NCBI RefSeq assembly: GCF_026151655.1
Contig: NZ_JAMQPN010000007.1
Location: 62,001-126,000, forward strand
Reading direction: 5' to 3'
Length of the DNA: 64,000 nucleotides
From: Leptospira soteropolitanensis
GTDB lineage: Bacteria; Spirochaetota; Leptospiria; Leptospirales; Leptospiraceae
The translations under genes and the position numbers were made by a program. The notes under the pieces were generated by a model that saw only the letters and a program-made list of their open reading frames with translations, was not told the origin of the DNA and searched no databases. Shown here piece by piece: positions 1 through 9,364 of this stretch (positions are counted from its first letter, which is position 1; each line of letters opens with the position of its first letter).

Positions 1-1262
1 CAGGAACCTGTTTTGCTGAATATGGCAATGATGTAATTTGTATTGATAAAGATGAAAAGAAAATCAGTGACCTAAAAAAAGGGATCATCCCCATCTACGA
101 ACCAGGCCTTTCTGAACTGGTCGAACGCAATCATAAAGAGGGGAGACTTAATTTTTCCACTTCGCTCAAAGACGGTGTTGAGTCTTCTGAATTTGTTTTT
201 ATCGCAGTAGGTACTCCCACTTCGGATAACGGCTCTGCGGACCTAAGGTTTGTTTTTGCCGTGGCTGAAGAAGTTGGTAAAACAATGAATGGATACAAAA
301 TCATTGTAGATAAATCCACAGTTCCTGTGGGAACCGCAGACAAAGTAAAGGCGATTGTTGCACAACACACAAAACATCCGTTTGATGTGGTTTCCAATCC
401 CGAGTTTTTGAAAGAAGGTGCGGCCATTGATGATTTTATGCGACCAGAGCGAGTTGTCATCGGTACCGAATCAGACGTTGCTGCCAAAAAAATGAGCGAA
501 CTCTATTCTCCGTTTGTATTAAACGGTAACCCCATCATTACGATGAGCATTCGTTCGGCGGAGTTAACAAAATATGCATGTAACGCCTTCCTTGCGACAA
601 AGATTTCTTTCGTAAATGAAATTGCTAATCTTTGTGATGCACTCGGCGCTAATTATGATGATGTGAGAAAAGGAATGGGAACCGATTCTAGAATTGGTCG
701 TCAGTTTCTATATGCAGGGATAGGATACGGTGGTTCTTGTTTTCCAAAAGACGTAAGAGCCCTTTTACGCACAGCAGAAGAAGTAAATGCTCCAATGCAT
801 ATCATTCAATCGGTAGAAGATGTAAACGAAAAACAAAAGACTCGTTTAACAGACAAAATATTCGAACATTTCAAATCAACAGATATGAAGGGAAAAACTT
901 TTGGTATTTGGGGTTTGTCTTTCAAACCAGGAACAGATGATATGCGAGAAGCACCTTCCATTCCTTTGATTTATGAATTACATAAAAACGGAGCCAAAAT
1001 CCAAGTGTTTGATCCTGCGGCGGCGGAAACATCTAAGTATTATTTTGATGGAAAGGTCGAATACAAAAAAGATGCTTATTCCGCTCTTCAAGGTGCAGAT
1101 GCCATGTTGCTTTTGACTGAATGGAGAGAGTTTAGAGAACCTGATTTTACCAAAATCAAAAGCCTTCTAAAATCTCCCCTGGTTTTTGATGGTAGAAACC
1201 AATACAAACCATCTTTGATGTCTGAGTTAGGTTTTACTTATTATTCTATCGGTAACCGATAA
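1..1262 (+). CDS. ugd: UDP-glucose 6-dehydrogenase, 5' end cut by window
   Basis: Oxidises UDP-glucose to UDP-glucuronate with two NAD+, a cytoplasmic step supplying precursors for surface polysaccharide. The reading frame is open from base 3, well upstream of the first ATG at 261. The first visible residues (GTCFAEYG) match the end of the Rossmann GxGYVGL segment, so only about 15 residues are missing. The middle domain has the catalytic cysteine in GYGGSCFPKD (Cys codon 738-740), and the C-terminal domain has the GLSFKPGTDDMREAPS nucleotide-binding signature. The length fits the family. A convergent gene follows, with a shared hairpin between them. The family call is firm; the sugar substrate (UDP-glucose rather than UDP-ManNAc) is inferred from the motifs. 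Confidence 0.95.
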   Translation, partial: GTCFAEYGNDVICIDKDEKKISDLKKGIIPIYEPGLSELVERNHKEGRLNFSTSLKDGVESSEFVFIAVGTPTSDNGSADLRFVFAVAEEVGKTMNGYKIIVDKSTVPVGTADKVKAIVAQHTKHPFDVVSNPEFLKEGAAIDDFMRPERVVIGTESDVAAKKMSELYSPFVLNGNPIITMSIRSAELTKYACNAFLATKISFVNEIANLCDALGANYDDVRKGMGTDSRIGRQFLYAGIGYGGSCFPKDVRALLRTAEEVNAPMHIIQSVEDVNEKQKTRLTDKIFEHFKSTDMKGKTFGIWGLSFKPGTDDMREAPSIPLIYELHKNGAKIQVFDPAAAETSKYYFDGKVEYKKDAYSALQGADAMLLLTEWREFREPDFTKIKSLLKSPLVFDGRNQYKPSLMSELGFTYYSIGNR

Positions 1263-1269
1263 ACTTTAA

Positions 1270-1301
1270 AGTCCAACCGAGAGTAATCTTTTGGTTGGAC
1301 T
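1270..1301. terminator. hairpin between convergent genes, probable bidirectional terminator
   Basis: A 9-bp perfect stem (AGTCCAACC paired with GGTTGGACT) encloses a 14-base loop just after the ugd stop. On the minus strand the stem is followed by TTT-rich sequence. The plus-strand tail is short of T, so termination is clearer for the minus strand, but that strand's gene ends inside the stem. Function is inferred from position. Confidence 0.5.
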
Positions 1302-2121
1302 AAAATCCTCTTTCAATTTCCGACAAAGCTTCGTTACACATTGATTTATCTGTTTCAGTGGTTAATTGTGGTTTGATTTCTGTAAGAACAACTTTTGCAA
1401 GTTTTGATTCCCCTGCATCTTTTAGCGTAAGTCCATAGTATAGTTTCGCTGTAATTTTGCGGCTGGAGGTTGGATAGGTTTCCAAGAATTCCCTCCAGGA
1501 TTTTACCGCAGATTCTTTCGGGCCATAAATGGATTTAACCAAGTTTAAGTTAAAATGTGCATTTTCTTTAAGGATCGTTAGATTTTTGGATTTTTGGACA
1601 GCATCTGAGAATTGTTGTTCTGCTTTTTCAAACTCTTTGTTTTGAAAGTATAATAAACCCAGCCGAAAATGGATGTCTGGACTATTTGTATTTCGCCTCA
1701 GTTCTGTTTTTAAGTAAGATTCCAGGTTTGGTTCTTGGAGGATTCTCTTGGATACACCTAATATGTCTTCTTTTGTAGCAAGGCCTGAAATTTTTGTCAC
1801 ATAGTTTCCATCTCCATCCAAAAATAATATAGTAGGATATCCTTCTATATTGTATTTTTTTCTTAAGTTAGGAAACTCTTCTCCATCTAACCGAACTTTG
1901 ACGAAACTATTTAATACGCGACTGACTTCTGGATCAGGAAAAATTTCTTTTTCTAAGACTAAACAGTAAGTACACCAATCAGCAAATACATCCACAATGA
2001 TAAATTTTTTGTCCTGTTTTGCTGCCTCAAATCCTTTTTGGATGGAACTTCCCCAAGGGGATTCGGAAAATAAAGCACTCGTAGATAGGAGAAAAAAAAA
2101 CGGTAAAAACTTACGAACCAT
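1300..2121 (-). CDS. periplasmic thioredoxin-fold protein with TPR tail
   Basis: A 273-residue protein. Residues 1-19 look like a Sec signal peptide, so it should act in the periplasm. Residues about 25-130 form a thioredoxin-like domain with the redox motif WCTYC (W-C-x-x-C) and the cis-Pro region GYPTILFLD, as in the DsbD C-terminal/thioredoxin_7 group. Residues about 155-260 read as two or three TPR-like helical pairs (IHFRLGLLYFQNKEFEKAE). It probably reduces or shuffles disulfides on an exported client. The ATG at 2121 was chosen because the signal peptide begins there; a longer overlapping frame from 2162 is out of phase. The client and redox direction are unknown. Confidence 0.8.
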   Translation of the reverse strand: MVRKFLPFFFLLSTSALFSESPWGSSIQKGFEAAKQDKKFIIVDVFADWCTYCLVLEKEIFPDPEVSRVLNSFVKVRLDGEEFPNLRKKYNIEGYPTILFLDGDGNYVTKISGLATKEDILGVSKRILQEPNLESYLKTELRRNTNSPDIHFRLGLLYFQNKEFEKAEQQFSDAVQKSKNLTILKENAHFNLNLVKSIYGPKESAVKSWREFLETYPTSSRKITAKLYYGLTLKDAGESKLAKVVLTEIKPQLTTETDKSMCNEALSEIERGF

Positions 2122-2218
2122 TCATTGAATTCTATTGAGAATCTCTTCATTTGAATAGTCAATTTTCGCTTTTTCGAAATGGAATGGGCAGTTTCTATGG
2201 TCGCTAGAAGGTCAAAAT

Positions 2219-2497
2219 ATGGAATTTTTACTGAAATTGGAAGAACTACTCCGCAAACGTAAGGAAGAATTGCCTGAAAAGTCTTATACTGCTGAGCTCT
2301 TCCGTGATGGGGTTGACCGAATTCTCAAAAAAATTGGAGAGGAAGCAGGTGAGGTCATCATTGCGGCAAAAAATCCCAATGAAAAAGAACTGATTCATGA
2401 AATTGCCGATTTGGTTTTTCATTTAGAAGTCCTTATGGTAGAAAAAGGAATCAGTCTCTCTACCATTGCCAAAGAATTAGAAAAACGCCACAGCTAA
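2219..2497 (+). CDS. hisE: phosphoribosyl-ATP pyrophosphatase
   Basis: Hydrolyses phosphoribosyl-ATP to phosphoribosyl-AMP, the second step of histidine synthesis, in the cytoplasm. At 92 residues it is the usual size of a stand-alone HisE. The MazG/HisE-type metal-binding helices are visible: [15 protein letters not shown] followed by [13 protein letters not shown], with the conserved acidic residues. No hisI is fused or adjacent, and lpxK follows after 26 bases, so the gene is detached from a his operon, as is common in spirochaetes. Confidence 0.93.
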   Translation: MEFLLKLEELLRKRKEELPEKSYTAELFRDGVDRILKKIGEEAGEVIIAAKNPNEKELIHEIADLVFHLEVLMVEKGISLSTIAKELEKRHS

Positions 2498-2523
2498 GTT
2501 GTCGGTTTCCTACTGGAAACTAA

Positions 2524-3609
2524 ATGAAATTACTTTTATATTTGTTTTACCCTCTGAGTTTCCTCTACCAGTTTTTATTCTGGTGGTCACAAAGAGGGAC
2601 ATCCTCCTACCATTTACCTGATGTTTTAGTCATTAGCGTCGGAAATCTAACCGTAGGTGGAACTGGAAAAACACCTTTTGTACAATACCTTGTTCGATAT
2701 TTTAATCAAACTTATCCTAGTTATGCGATTACAATCTTATCAAGAGGTTATAAGGCAGAAAAAAGTAAAGAAGGTGCTATTTTACCAAATGGATTAGAGC
2801 CTAAGTTATACGGAGATGAGCCAAGCCAACACAAAGAAATGTTTCCTGATATACAGGTAATTATCGGTAGAGATCGGAAAACATCTTTTCTCAGTTACAA
2901 CCAGGTGGTTTCGAAAAAACATATTGTGATTCTTGATGATGGGTTCCAACACAAAGCAATTTATAGAGATTTTGATTTTGTTTTGTTAGATGCAAATTCT
3001 GCATTTGGAAATGGGATGACCCTCCCATTAGGATTTTTAAGGGAACCTATTAGAAATACAAAACGGGCTAATGCGATAGTTTTTACTAAACTTACCTCGC
3101 AAAACAAATTTCGTTTGGATGGATATAAAAAGATATTAACTCGAAACGATGTAAGTCTTCCGATGTTTCACTCAAGGTTTCAATCTTCAATTCACGAAGT
3201 AGTCATAAATAAAAATTTAACTTATCATACAAATCCGGTGGATTCCTTCTCTAACTTGAAATATTTTTTGGTTACAGGTGTTGGAAATCCTAAGAATGTA
3301 TATGAAACTGCAAAATCGATTTTGTTTTCGAATTCTATAAAAACAAAATTTTTTCCTGACCATTTTGAATATAGATCATCTTCCTTACTTGTTTTATTAA
3401 ATGAAATACAAACGGATGAGATTTTGATTACAACGGAAAAAGATTGGATTAAAATGAGAATTGATGACACTTTTTTAGCAGAGCTTGTTCGTCGCAAAAT
3501 AAGAGTTTTTCTGATTCTGATCCAAGTTTCGGTAGAAGAAGAAAAGGATTTGAAATCTATGTTAGCTGCTCTCGTTTCCACATACGAATCAAAAATCGAT
3601 CGGGTTTGA
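2524..3609 (+). CDS. lpxK: tetraacyldisaccharide 4'-kinase
   Basis: Phosphorylates the 4' position of the tetraacyldisaccharide intermediate of lipid A at the inner membrane. The protein has 361 residues. An N-terminal hydrophobic helix (about 1-22) is followed by SVGNLTVGGTGKTPFVQYL, the P-loop of this family, at about 40-58. DDGFQHKAIYRDFDFVLLDA near 140-160 holds the family's acidic/His cluster. The C-terminus carries the TTEKDWIK segment typical of LpxK. It follows hisE closely. Its 3' end overlaps the convergent FAD oxidoreductase gene by 53 bases. Confidence 0.95.
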   Translation: MKLLLYLFYPLSFLYQFLFWWSQRGTSSYHLPDVLVISVGNLTVGGTGKTPFVQYLVRYFNQTYPSYAITILSRGYKAEKSKEGAILPNGLEPKLYGDEPSQHKEMFPDIQVIIGRDRKTSFLSYNQVVSKKHIVILDDGFQHKAIYRDFDFVLLDANSAFGNGMTLPLGFLREPIRNTKRANAIVFTKLTSQNKFRLDGYKKILTRNDVSLPMFHSRFQSSIHEVVINKNLTYHTNPVDSFSNLKYFLVTGVGNPKNVYETAKSILFSNSIKTKFFPDHFEYRSSSLLVLLNEIQTDEILITTEKDWIKMRIDDTFLAELVRRKIRVFLILIQVSVEEEKDLKSMLAALVSTYESKIDRV

Positions 3610-4744
3610 GTGAGTTAAAGATCGGCTCAGGAATTGAGTTTGGTTCTTTCAACATCGTAGAAACTAAAATCTCTGCAGCATACAATGCATGTGTGAGGCC
3701 TCTGGAACCGAGCCCGTTTAGAATGCCCACGGATTCATAATAAGGGATATTTATCTTTTTTTGGGAATTTTTCAGCGAATTTTGATAGGTAATCGACAAA
3801 TCTAGTTTGGACAAGTTCGGCAATTTGCCTACAACGGGATGACGATCTTGTGATTGCGTTCGATAACTCACTCTCGGTGAAAATGACTGCGGATCTTGAG
3901 GATCCCATTGTGAGACTAGATTGGGTAGTTTTTTGGATAACTCTTTCCATAGATTTTCGGTTTCTTCCGGTCTTGGATTTTCATCTAACTTGAATTCGTC
4001 AAAGGTCGCACCTAATACTTGATATCCGTTTATCGCTGGTGTAATATAATCACCATAGAGGATTCCTTGGCTATTAGTAGGATTTTGTTCTGGAAATTTT
4101 ATTATTTGCCCTCTTACTTTTTTTAAAGGCAACCATGCCAAATTTGGATCATCTGCAAATTGGTATCCTTGTGTTAGGCATAAATAATCACATTCAATTT
4201 TGCCTCCGTCGGTTTGGCAGATAACCTTTGTTCCGTTTTCTGATTCTTCCCAATCTAGTAACTTGGTTGAATATTTAATTGTTGGTTCTGATAAAATTAA
4301 TAATTGATTTGTAAGGCAAACAGGGGATAAGGATTTTCCTTCTGGAAAAAAAATAGAAGGAAGGTTTGAGAACGGTTCTATACTTTCTTTTGCTAATGAA
4401 ATAGGAATTTGATGAGAGATGAGGGCATTTGTATAACGATCGTATGTGTTTTTTGAATCTAGTAAAAAATAAATCCCGTCTACATGAGGTACTAGATTTT
4501 TTAAGCGAAATTTTTCCCAAATCGAAAGGAAATAAAGAAAGGAAGCGAGGGAAAATTCTGATTCAGCTAGTTTGTGTTTGGTGAGAAATGGGTAAACAAC
4601 TCCTATCGGATTCCCACTTGCATGTTTTGCAGGACCTGTGTCAGCTTCTATTAAAATCGTTTCTATATTTCTTTGTTTTAGTGCTAAAGAAATGCTGGCT
4701 CCTGCAATTCCTGCGCCCACAACTACGGCCGTTTTATTTTGCAT
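3557..4744 (-). CDS. mnmC: FAD-dependent cmnm5U oxidoreductase (MnmC C-terminal domain as separate protein)
   Basis: A 395-residue flavoprotein of the DAO family. The FAD-binding GAGIAGAS motif lies at residues 10-17, followed by an acidic residue ending the second strand. The late segment SVGILNGLGSRGLTHALYAAE matches the FAD-contact region of MnmC(o). In E. coli this activity (removal of the carboxymethyl group from cmnm5U34 in tRNA) is the C-terminal half of bifunctional MnmC. Here it is encoded alone, starting one base after the stop of the methyltransferase gene upstream. The neighbour makes MnmC(o) the best call; glycine oxidase-like DAO is the alternative. Confidence 0.85.
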   Translation of the reverse strand: MQNKTAVVVGAGIAGASISLALKQRNIETILIEADTGPAKHASGNPIGVVYPFLTKHKLAESEFSLASFLYFLSIWEKFRLKNLVPHVDGIYFLLDSKNTYDRYTNALISHQIPISLAKESIEPFSNLPSIFFPEGKSLSPVCLTNQLLILSEPTIKYSTKLLDWEESENGTKVICQTDGGKIECDYLCLTQGYQFADDPNLAWLPLKKVRGQIIKFPEQNPTNSQGILYGDYITPAINGYQVLGATFDEFKLDENPRPEETENLWKELSKKLPNLVSQWDPQDPQSFSPRVSYRTQSQDRHPVVGKLPNLSKLDLSITYQNSLKNSQKKINIPYYESVGILNGLGSRGLTHALYAAEILVSTMLKEPNSIPEPIFNSLKPDRFLIRMWKREQLT

Positions 4745-4745
4745 T

Positions 4746-5492
4746 TTATTTTAAAAACCCAAAGATCATTTCTCGTTTCCGACCAAATCCTTTTTTCTTA
4801 TCTACGACAAACCCCAGTTCGGTGAGATTTCTGCGCAAAAAACCAGCTGAAGAAAAGGTAGCAAAACTAGTTCCTGGATTGGATTTTTTTTGTATTTCTT
4901 TTAGCGTATCTAAAGACCACATATCTGGGTTTTTCCCAGGTGAAAATCCATCCAAATACCAAGAATGTATTTTTAAAAACTGCGGTAATGATAGCCTTAC
5001 ATCTCCAAAAAATACTTGTAAGGTGAATGTGCTTTGATTGGAACTATGGTTCCATGTGTATGTCCATAAGTTTTGAGTTGGATCTTTGGTCCAAAGATTT
5101 ATGGCAGATTCGTAAGAGGAAAGTAAATCTTCCGACCATAACTTTTTGTCCGGGTAACTTTTGTTTAATGTGAGTAAAATATCTCTCTTTAAAGGAAATC
5201 CTTCAAGACTCATAAATGTAACCTGAGGGGGACTTGGTATAGATTTCCAAAAATCCAAAGTCACAAATAAATTGAGTCCGGATCCAAATCCCAATTCACC
5301 AACATAAAAAATGGAATGACCTTTTTTTGCCAGTTTGGATGGGATTTGATTCCCTTCTAAAAACACATAACTGGATTCTTCCCATCCCCCCTGTTTTGAA
5401 AAATACACATCGTCGAATAAAAGGGAGACGGGAACCCCGTCTTTGAATTCGATTTCGTTTTTTAGAGGACCTAAAGTTGTTTTTGGTTCCAT
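4746..5492 (-). CDS. mnmD: tRNA 5-aminomethyl-2-thiouridine methyltransferase MnmD (MnmC N-terminal domain)
   Basis: A 248-residue SAM-dependent methyltransferase (former DUF752). It makes mnm5(s2)U34 in tRNA from the aminomethyl intermediate. The SAM-binding loop reads GELGFGSGLNLF at about 65-76, and the family hallmark DGFSPGKNPDMW lies near 178-190. Its stop codon and the ATG of the oxidoreductase gene are one base apart, so the two are surely co-translated. This is the domain order of fused MnmC, but split into two proteins with different reading frames. Confidence 0.9.
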   Translation of the reverse strand: MEPKTTLGPLKNEIEFKDGVPVSLLFDDVYFSKQGGWEESSYVFLEGNQIPSKLAKKGHSIFYVGELGFGSGLNLFVTLDFWKSIPSPPQVTFMSLEGFPLKRDILLTLNKSYPDKKLWSEDLLSSYESAINLWTKDPTQNLWTYTWNHSSNQSTFTLQVFFGDVRLSLPQFLKIHSWYLDGFSPGKNPDMWSLDTLKEIQKKSNPGTSFATFSSAGFLRRNLTELGFVVDKKKGFGRKREMIFGFLK

Positions 5493-5685
5493 CGGGAGTC
5501 TATCCCCATCTTTCGAGTCCTAGCCTTCGTTGGAAACCCAATCTTTCGCCAAGGCAGAACCTTCTCAAACAAGACTTAATTTCTAGGATGGACAGGGGAC
5601 ATCTCTGAAATTATTATGTCTCATAAAAAAGGCTTTCCAAAAGGAGGGTACTCTTCATATTTTTCCCAGGTTCGGGGGATATTCT

Positions 5686-7023
5686 ATGGATTTTGTAAAA
5701 ATCCGAGGTAAAGACTTACAAGACTGCATTATGCAGATGAAAATGAAATACGGTCCAGAGGCTCACCTCTATGACCAGAGAGTGATCACGGAAGGTGGAC
5801 TTTTTGGCACAGGGCTTATGGCCCAACGTATGTATGAAATCGATGTAGGGGTCCCTGAAAAACAAAATTCCAAAGAGAGAATTGAACGTAAGTTAAAGGA
5901 TCTTAAAGAACTCATCAAACAAAAACAAAGAACAGAATCCTTACCTGAATCAGGTCTTGTGGGAATGGCATCGAACCAACCATCTCATTCGATCGGGGCA
6001 AATCTCCATCGTAAAAAAAATATCGATTCCGTTCGTCCTTTTTCGGAGCGCCGCCGTAGACAAAATCCTCCTGTTTATGAATTAGAAACTCTAGAAGAGA
6101 AACCAGTTGGATTATCGATCTCGGAAGCAAAAGACTCCATTTTGGAAGTTCCTGCTCCTTCAAAACTCCAATTCCCGGAAAGACACCCCCACATTCAAAA
6201 ACTCATAGATCGTTTGTTAAACGAAGGAATGTCTTCTGGATTTTTAGAAGAGATGGCGATTGCTTTGGAACGTAGGTTATCGGCAGTGGACCTCACTCGG
6301 TATGCCAATGTAACTGACAGAGCAGTTACTTATTTAGAAGAAAGAATCCAGATAGATTCTGATTTGTTTAGTGGAACTCCCCGTGGGAAACGAAAGGTGA
6401 TTTTTTTTGTAGGACCGACTGGATCTGGAAAAACTACATCCATTGCAAAACTAGCAGCAAAGTACAGTTTGCACATGGGAAAAAAAGTATCCCTTTATAC
6501 AACAGACAACTACCGGATTGCCGCCATCGACCAACTTAAGTTTTATGCGGATGCTATGGGTTTACCATTTTATGCCGCAAAAGATCTTCGTAAAATGAAA
6601 GAGACAATTGTCCGAGATGGGTCTGAACTCATCCTCGTGGATACGGCAGGTTACTCCCATAGAAAATCAGAAAATCTAGAAAAACTTCAGGAATTCTACC
6701 AAGTATTTGGGGAAAAGGATTATATTGAAACCATCCTCGTACTTTCTTCCACGGTTTCGAAAGACAATGCTCTTGCTGTAGCAAACGCATACGAGTCCGT
6801 CGGCTATAAAAGAATTTTATTAACCAAGCTGGATGAAGCAGAATTTTTAGGTTCTGTAGTGGAATTAGCCGATACTATTCACAGGGAATTCGCATTCTTA
6901 AGTGTAGGCCAGGATGTTCCTTTTGATATCCTGAATGCCTCGAAAAAACTTCTTGCCGAATGTGTGATTTTTCCTGAAAAATTGAAAGGGATAGCGGGCG
7001 AGGTCTTCGAAAAGACCGTTTAA
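5686..7023 (+). CDS. flhF: flagellar placement GTPase FlhF (SRP family)
   Basis: An SRP-type GTPase that, with FlhG, sets the position and number of flagella at the cell pole. Residues 1-160 form the variable basic N-terminal region. A helical N domain precedes the G domain. G1 is [14 protein letters not shown] at about 242, the DTAG G3 motif is at about 318 and the TKLD G4 motif is near residue 382. The length (445) is usual for spirochaetes. A GGGGGAT ribosome-binding site sits just before the ATG. It opens a plus-strand flagellar operon; flhA, often found upstream, is not present here. Confidence 0.95.
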   Translation: MDFVKIRGKDLQDCIMQMKMKYGPEAHLYDQRVITEGGLFGTGLMAQRMYEIDVGVPEKQNSKERIERKLKDLKELIKQKQRTESLPESGLVGMASNQPSHSIGANLHRKKNIDSVRPFSERRRRQNPPVYELETLEEKPVGLSISEAKDSILEVPAPSKLQFPERHPHIQKLIDRLLNEGMSSGFLEEMAIALERRLSAVDLTRYANVTDRAVTYLEERIQIDSDLFSGTPRGKRKVIFFVGPTGSGKTTSIAKLAAKYSLHMGKKVSLYTTDNYRIAAIDQLKFYADAMGLPFYAAKDLRKMKETIVRDGSELILVDTAGYSHRKSENLEKLQEFYQVFGEKDYIETILVLSSTVSKDNALAVANAYESVGYKRILLTKLDEAEFLGSVVELADTIHREFAFLSVGQDVPFDILNASKKLLAECVIFPEKLKGIAGEVFEKTV

Positions 7024-7057
7024 CGAGCGTCGTTATCCTGAAAACCTAGGGGTAACG

Positions 7058-7981
7058 ATGGACCAAGCTGCAAATCTGAGAAAGCTCACGGAATCTGGTG
7101 CTGGATTAAAATTGGTTCAACCCCAGGAAACGGCCAAAAAAACTAAAATCATTGCGGTAGCCTCTGGAAAAGGGGGAGTGGGGAAAAGTACAGTCTCTGT
7201 CAACCTCGCCATTTCCATTGCCAAAACAGGACTTAAGGTTTTAATCTTTGATGGTGACTTGGGTCTTGCCAATGTAAACGTCCTTCTTGGTATCATTCCT
7301 AAATACAATTTATACCATGTAGTCAAAGGCCATAAGTCTCTCAAAGACATCGTCATTTCTACACCGGAAGGTGTGGACATCATCGCGGGCGCTTCTGGGT
7401 ATTCGCAACTAGCCAACTTAAACGAAACGCAAAGAAATAATTTAATCAAAGGATTTGCAGAGTTAGATCGTTATGATGTGATGATCATTGATACGGGAGC
7501 AGGAATTTCTGCCAATGTCATCGGTCTTGTAATGCCAGCCGATGAAGTGATTGTGGTCACCACCCCAGAGCCAACTTCGATTACAGATTCTTATGGACTC
7601 ATCAAATCAATTGTTTCCCAATCCAAAGACAAAAATTTAAAAATCATCGTGAACCGGGTGCGTTCTGCCATCGAAGGAAAAAAAGTAGCAGACCGTGTCA
7701 TCGATATCTCTGGTCAATTTTTGGAAGTCCAAGTGGAAAACTTGGGTTTTATCTTCCAAGATGAAGAAGTAGAAAAATCCATCCGGGAACAAAAGCCATT
7801 CATTATTGGAGCACCGCGTTCCAAAGCAGCAGCCTGTCTCACAAGAGTCACCCATACCCTTTTACAAACTGAAGGTGGTTATAGTGATGAAGAAGGCCTT
7901 ACTGGTTTTTTCAAAAAATTCTTTAGCTTTGTGGATTTCAAAGAAAAGGAAATGGAAGAAAAGATGGAGGAAGACAACTAA
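7058..7981 (+). CDS. flhG: MinD-like ATPase FlhG (FleN/YlxH)
   Basis: A ParA/MinD-type ATPase that counts flagella by stimulating FlhF GTPase activity. The deviant Walker [11 protein letters not shown], lies at residues 36-45 with the signature lysine, and the switch motif DTGAGIS is at about 145. FlhG-type proteins carry an N-terminal activation helix before the P-loop, and residues 1-30 fit this. The C-terminus is charged ([12 protein letters not shown]), which may form a membrane-targeting helix. It follows flhF after 34 bases and abuts the next gene with no spacer. Confidence 0.95.
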   Translation: MDQAANLRKLTESGAGLKLVQPQETAKKTKIIAVASGKGGVGKSTVSVNLAISIAKTGLKVLIFDGDLGLANVNVLLGIIPKYNLYHVVKGHKSLKDIVISTPEGVDIIAGASGYSQLANLNETQRNNLIKGFAELDRYDVMIIDTGAGISANVIGLVMPADEVIVVTTPEPTSITDSYGLIKSIVSQSKDKNLKIIVNRVRSAIEGKKVADRVIDISGQFLEVQVENLGFIFQDEEVEKSIREQKPFIIGAPRSKAAACLTRVTHTLLQTEGGYSDEEGLTGFFKKFFSFVDFKEKEMEEKMEEDN

Positions 7982-8455
7982 GTGTTGATCGGATTTGTAC
8001 TCGGATTTGCCATCCTTGGGGCAGTGATCAGCTCCGTTTGCGGATTTCTTGTTGGAAACCGTCTTGGGTATATCTTTTTTGTCTCCCTTATCTCTACATT
8101 TGCTTTTGGAGGACTGGGTTTTGGTGTATTTTCTGTCTTACAAAAGAAAGTTCCTGAATTTTTAGAATTTTTAAGTACCTTTTCTATCGGTGGGTTGGGT
8201 GGCGATGGTCATTCCGAGGATTATGACCAGGAGCATGGGGGAATGGAATCCACTCGTTCTGAATCGGCTGGGTCCGACGATTTTGGAGTCCAACAGGTGG
8301 GCGACCAAGCAATGGACGCCAAATTGGCTATGGCAAAGTCAGGAAAATTCGGAGATCATATCATTGTGGATAAAATTGCGATCAAAAACGAGCCAAAACT
8401 CATGGCAGAGGCCATTCGCACCATGATGGCGAAGGATGATCCTCAAGACGGTTGA
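7982..8455 (+). CDS. membrane protein of the flagellar operon, unknown function
   Basis: I do not recognise this family. The 157-residue product starts at a GTG placed directly after the flhG TAA, so translation is probably coupled. Residues 1-60 hold two hydrophobic segments rich in Gly (GFVLGFAILGAVISS and YIFFVSLISTFAFGGLGFG). Residues 75-110 are acidic and low-complexity (HSEDYDQEHGG). The C-terminal 50 residues are a more regular soluble stretch (KFGDHIIVDKIAIKNEPKL). Its position between flhG and fliA suggests a flagellar or polar role. Confidence 0.75.
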   Translation: MLIGFVLGFAILGAVISSVCGFLVGNRLGYIFFVSLISTFAFGGLGFGVFSVLQKKVPEFLEFLSTFSIGGLGGDGHSEDYDQEHGGMESTRSESAGSDDFGVQQVGDQAMDAKLAMAKSGKFGDHIIVDKIAIKNEPKLMAEAIRTMMAKDDPQDG

Positions 8456-8557
8456 AAAATTACCGTTTTTAGAGGACATAAGAAAAAATCCTCTTGTAAT
8501 TTCCCTTTCTTTACGATTTTTTCTATAAAGTAAAGAGATTCCGTACTTCGGTTCCCT

Positions 8558-9358
8558 ATGTCAAGATTGCTAGACAAATACAATCAGTTTGATGAGACAG
8601 ATCTTTGGAAACAATACCGTGTCACAAAGGATGCGGAGATCCGAAGTTACCTTGTCGAAAAATATTCCCCTCTCGTCAAACACGTGGCAGGTCGAATCGC
8701 CATTGGTATGCCTCAAAACGTGGAGTTTGAGGACCTGGTCAGTTATGGCGTCTTTGGTCTGTTAGACGCAATTGAGAAGTTTGACCCTTCTCGTGAAATT
8801 AAATTCAAAACTTATGCGATGACTCGAATTCGCGGGTCCATTTTTGACGAACTCAGAAGTGTGGACTGGATCCCTCGTTCTATCCGTCAGAAAGCGAAAC
8901 AGTTGGAAAATATCATTGCCATGCTTGAAAACAAAGAAGGCAAAAAAGTAGAAGATGAAGAGATCGCAAAAGAACTCGGCGTCTCTATGGAAGAATATAA
9001 CTCTCTTCTTGCAAAACTTTCTGGAACCTCACTTGTTTCATTAAATGATATTTGGTTTCTCGGTGATGAGAACGATGAAGTTTCCTTTATGGAAACTCTT
9101 GAATCTCCGATGAATATGAATCCTGACAATATCATCGAAAAAGAAGAAATTAAAAACGTAATTGTAGAAGCGATCCAATCACTTCCTGAAAAAGAAAAGA
9201 AAGTTATTGTACTTTATTATTATGAAGACCTCACCTTAAAAGAAATCGGTGAAGTTTTGGAAGTTACGGAATCAAGAATTTCGCAGCTCCATACAAAAGC
9301 AGTCGCTAGACTTCGCAGTAAACTCTCTAAAGTAAAATCAGCGATCCAAAAAAGGTAA
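8558..9358 (+). CDS. fliA: RNA polymerase sigma factor for flagellar operon (FliA/WhiG, sigma-28)
   Basis: Directs transcription of late flagellar genes. The 266-residue protein has region 2 ([20 protein letters not shown], then [20 protein letters not shown] with the FliA-typical DWIPRSIR), region 3 and region 4 ([21 protein letters not shown], the -35 helix-turn-helix). The 102 bases upstream contain an AGAGGA...TCCTCT hairpin (about 8470-8495), which may modulate expression relative to flhFG. No anti-sigma FlgM gene is visible in the window. Confidence 0.95.
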   Translation: MSRLLDKYNQFDETDLWKQYRVTKDAEIRSYLVEKYSPLVKHVAGRIAIGMPQNVEFEDLVSYGVFGLLDAIEKFDPSREIKFKTYAMTRIRGSIFDELRSVDWIPRSIRQKAKQLENIIAMLENKEGKKVEDEEIAKELGVSMEEYNSLLAKLSGTSLVSLNDIWFLGDENDEVSFMETLESPMNMNPDNIIEKEEIKNVIVEAIQSLPEKEKKVIVLYYYEDLTLKEIGEVLEVTESRISQLHTKAVARLRSKLSKVKSAIQKR

Positions 9359-9364
9359 CCGAAG

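Noticed and set aside
4740..4765. Programmed -1 frameshift between the two MnmC halves at TTTAAAA
   Set aside because: The oxidoreductase frame is +1 relative to the methyltransferase, so a -1 slip would not reach it, and the second gene has its own ATG.
4588..5037. 149-residue plus-strand open frame
   Set aside because: A shadow of mnmD/mnmC on the opposite strand, with low-complexity Phe/Leu/Lys composition and no motif.
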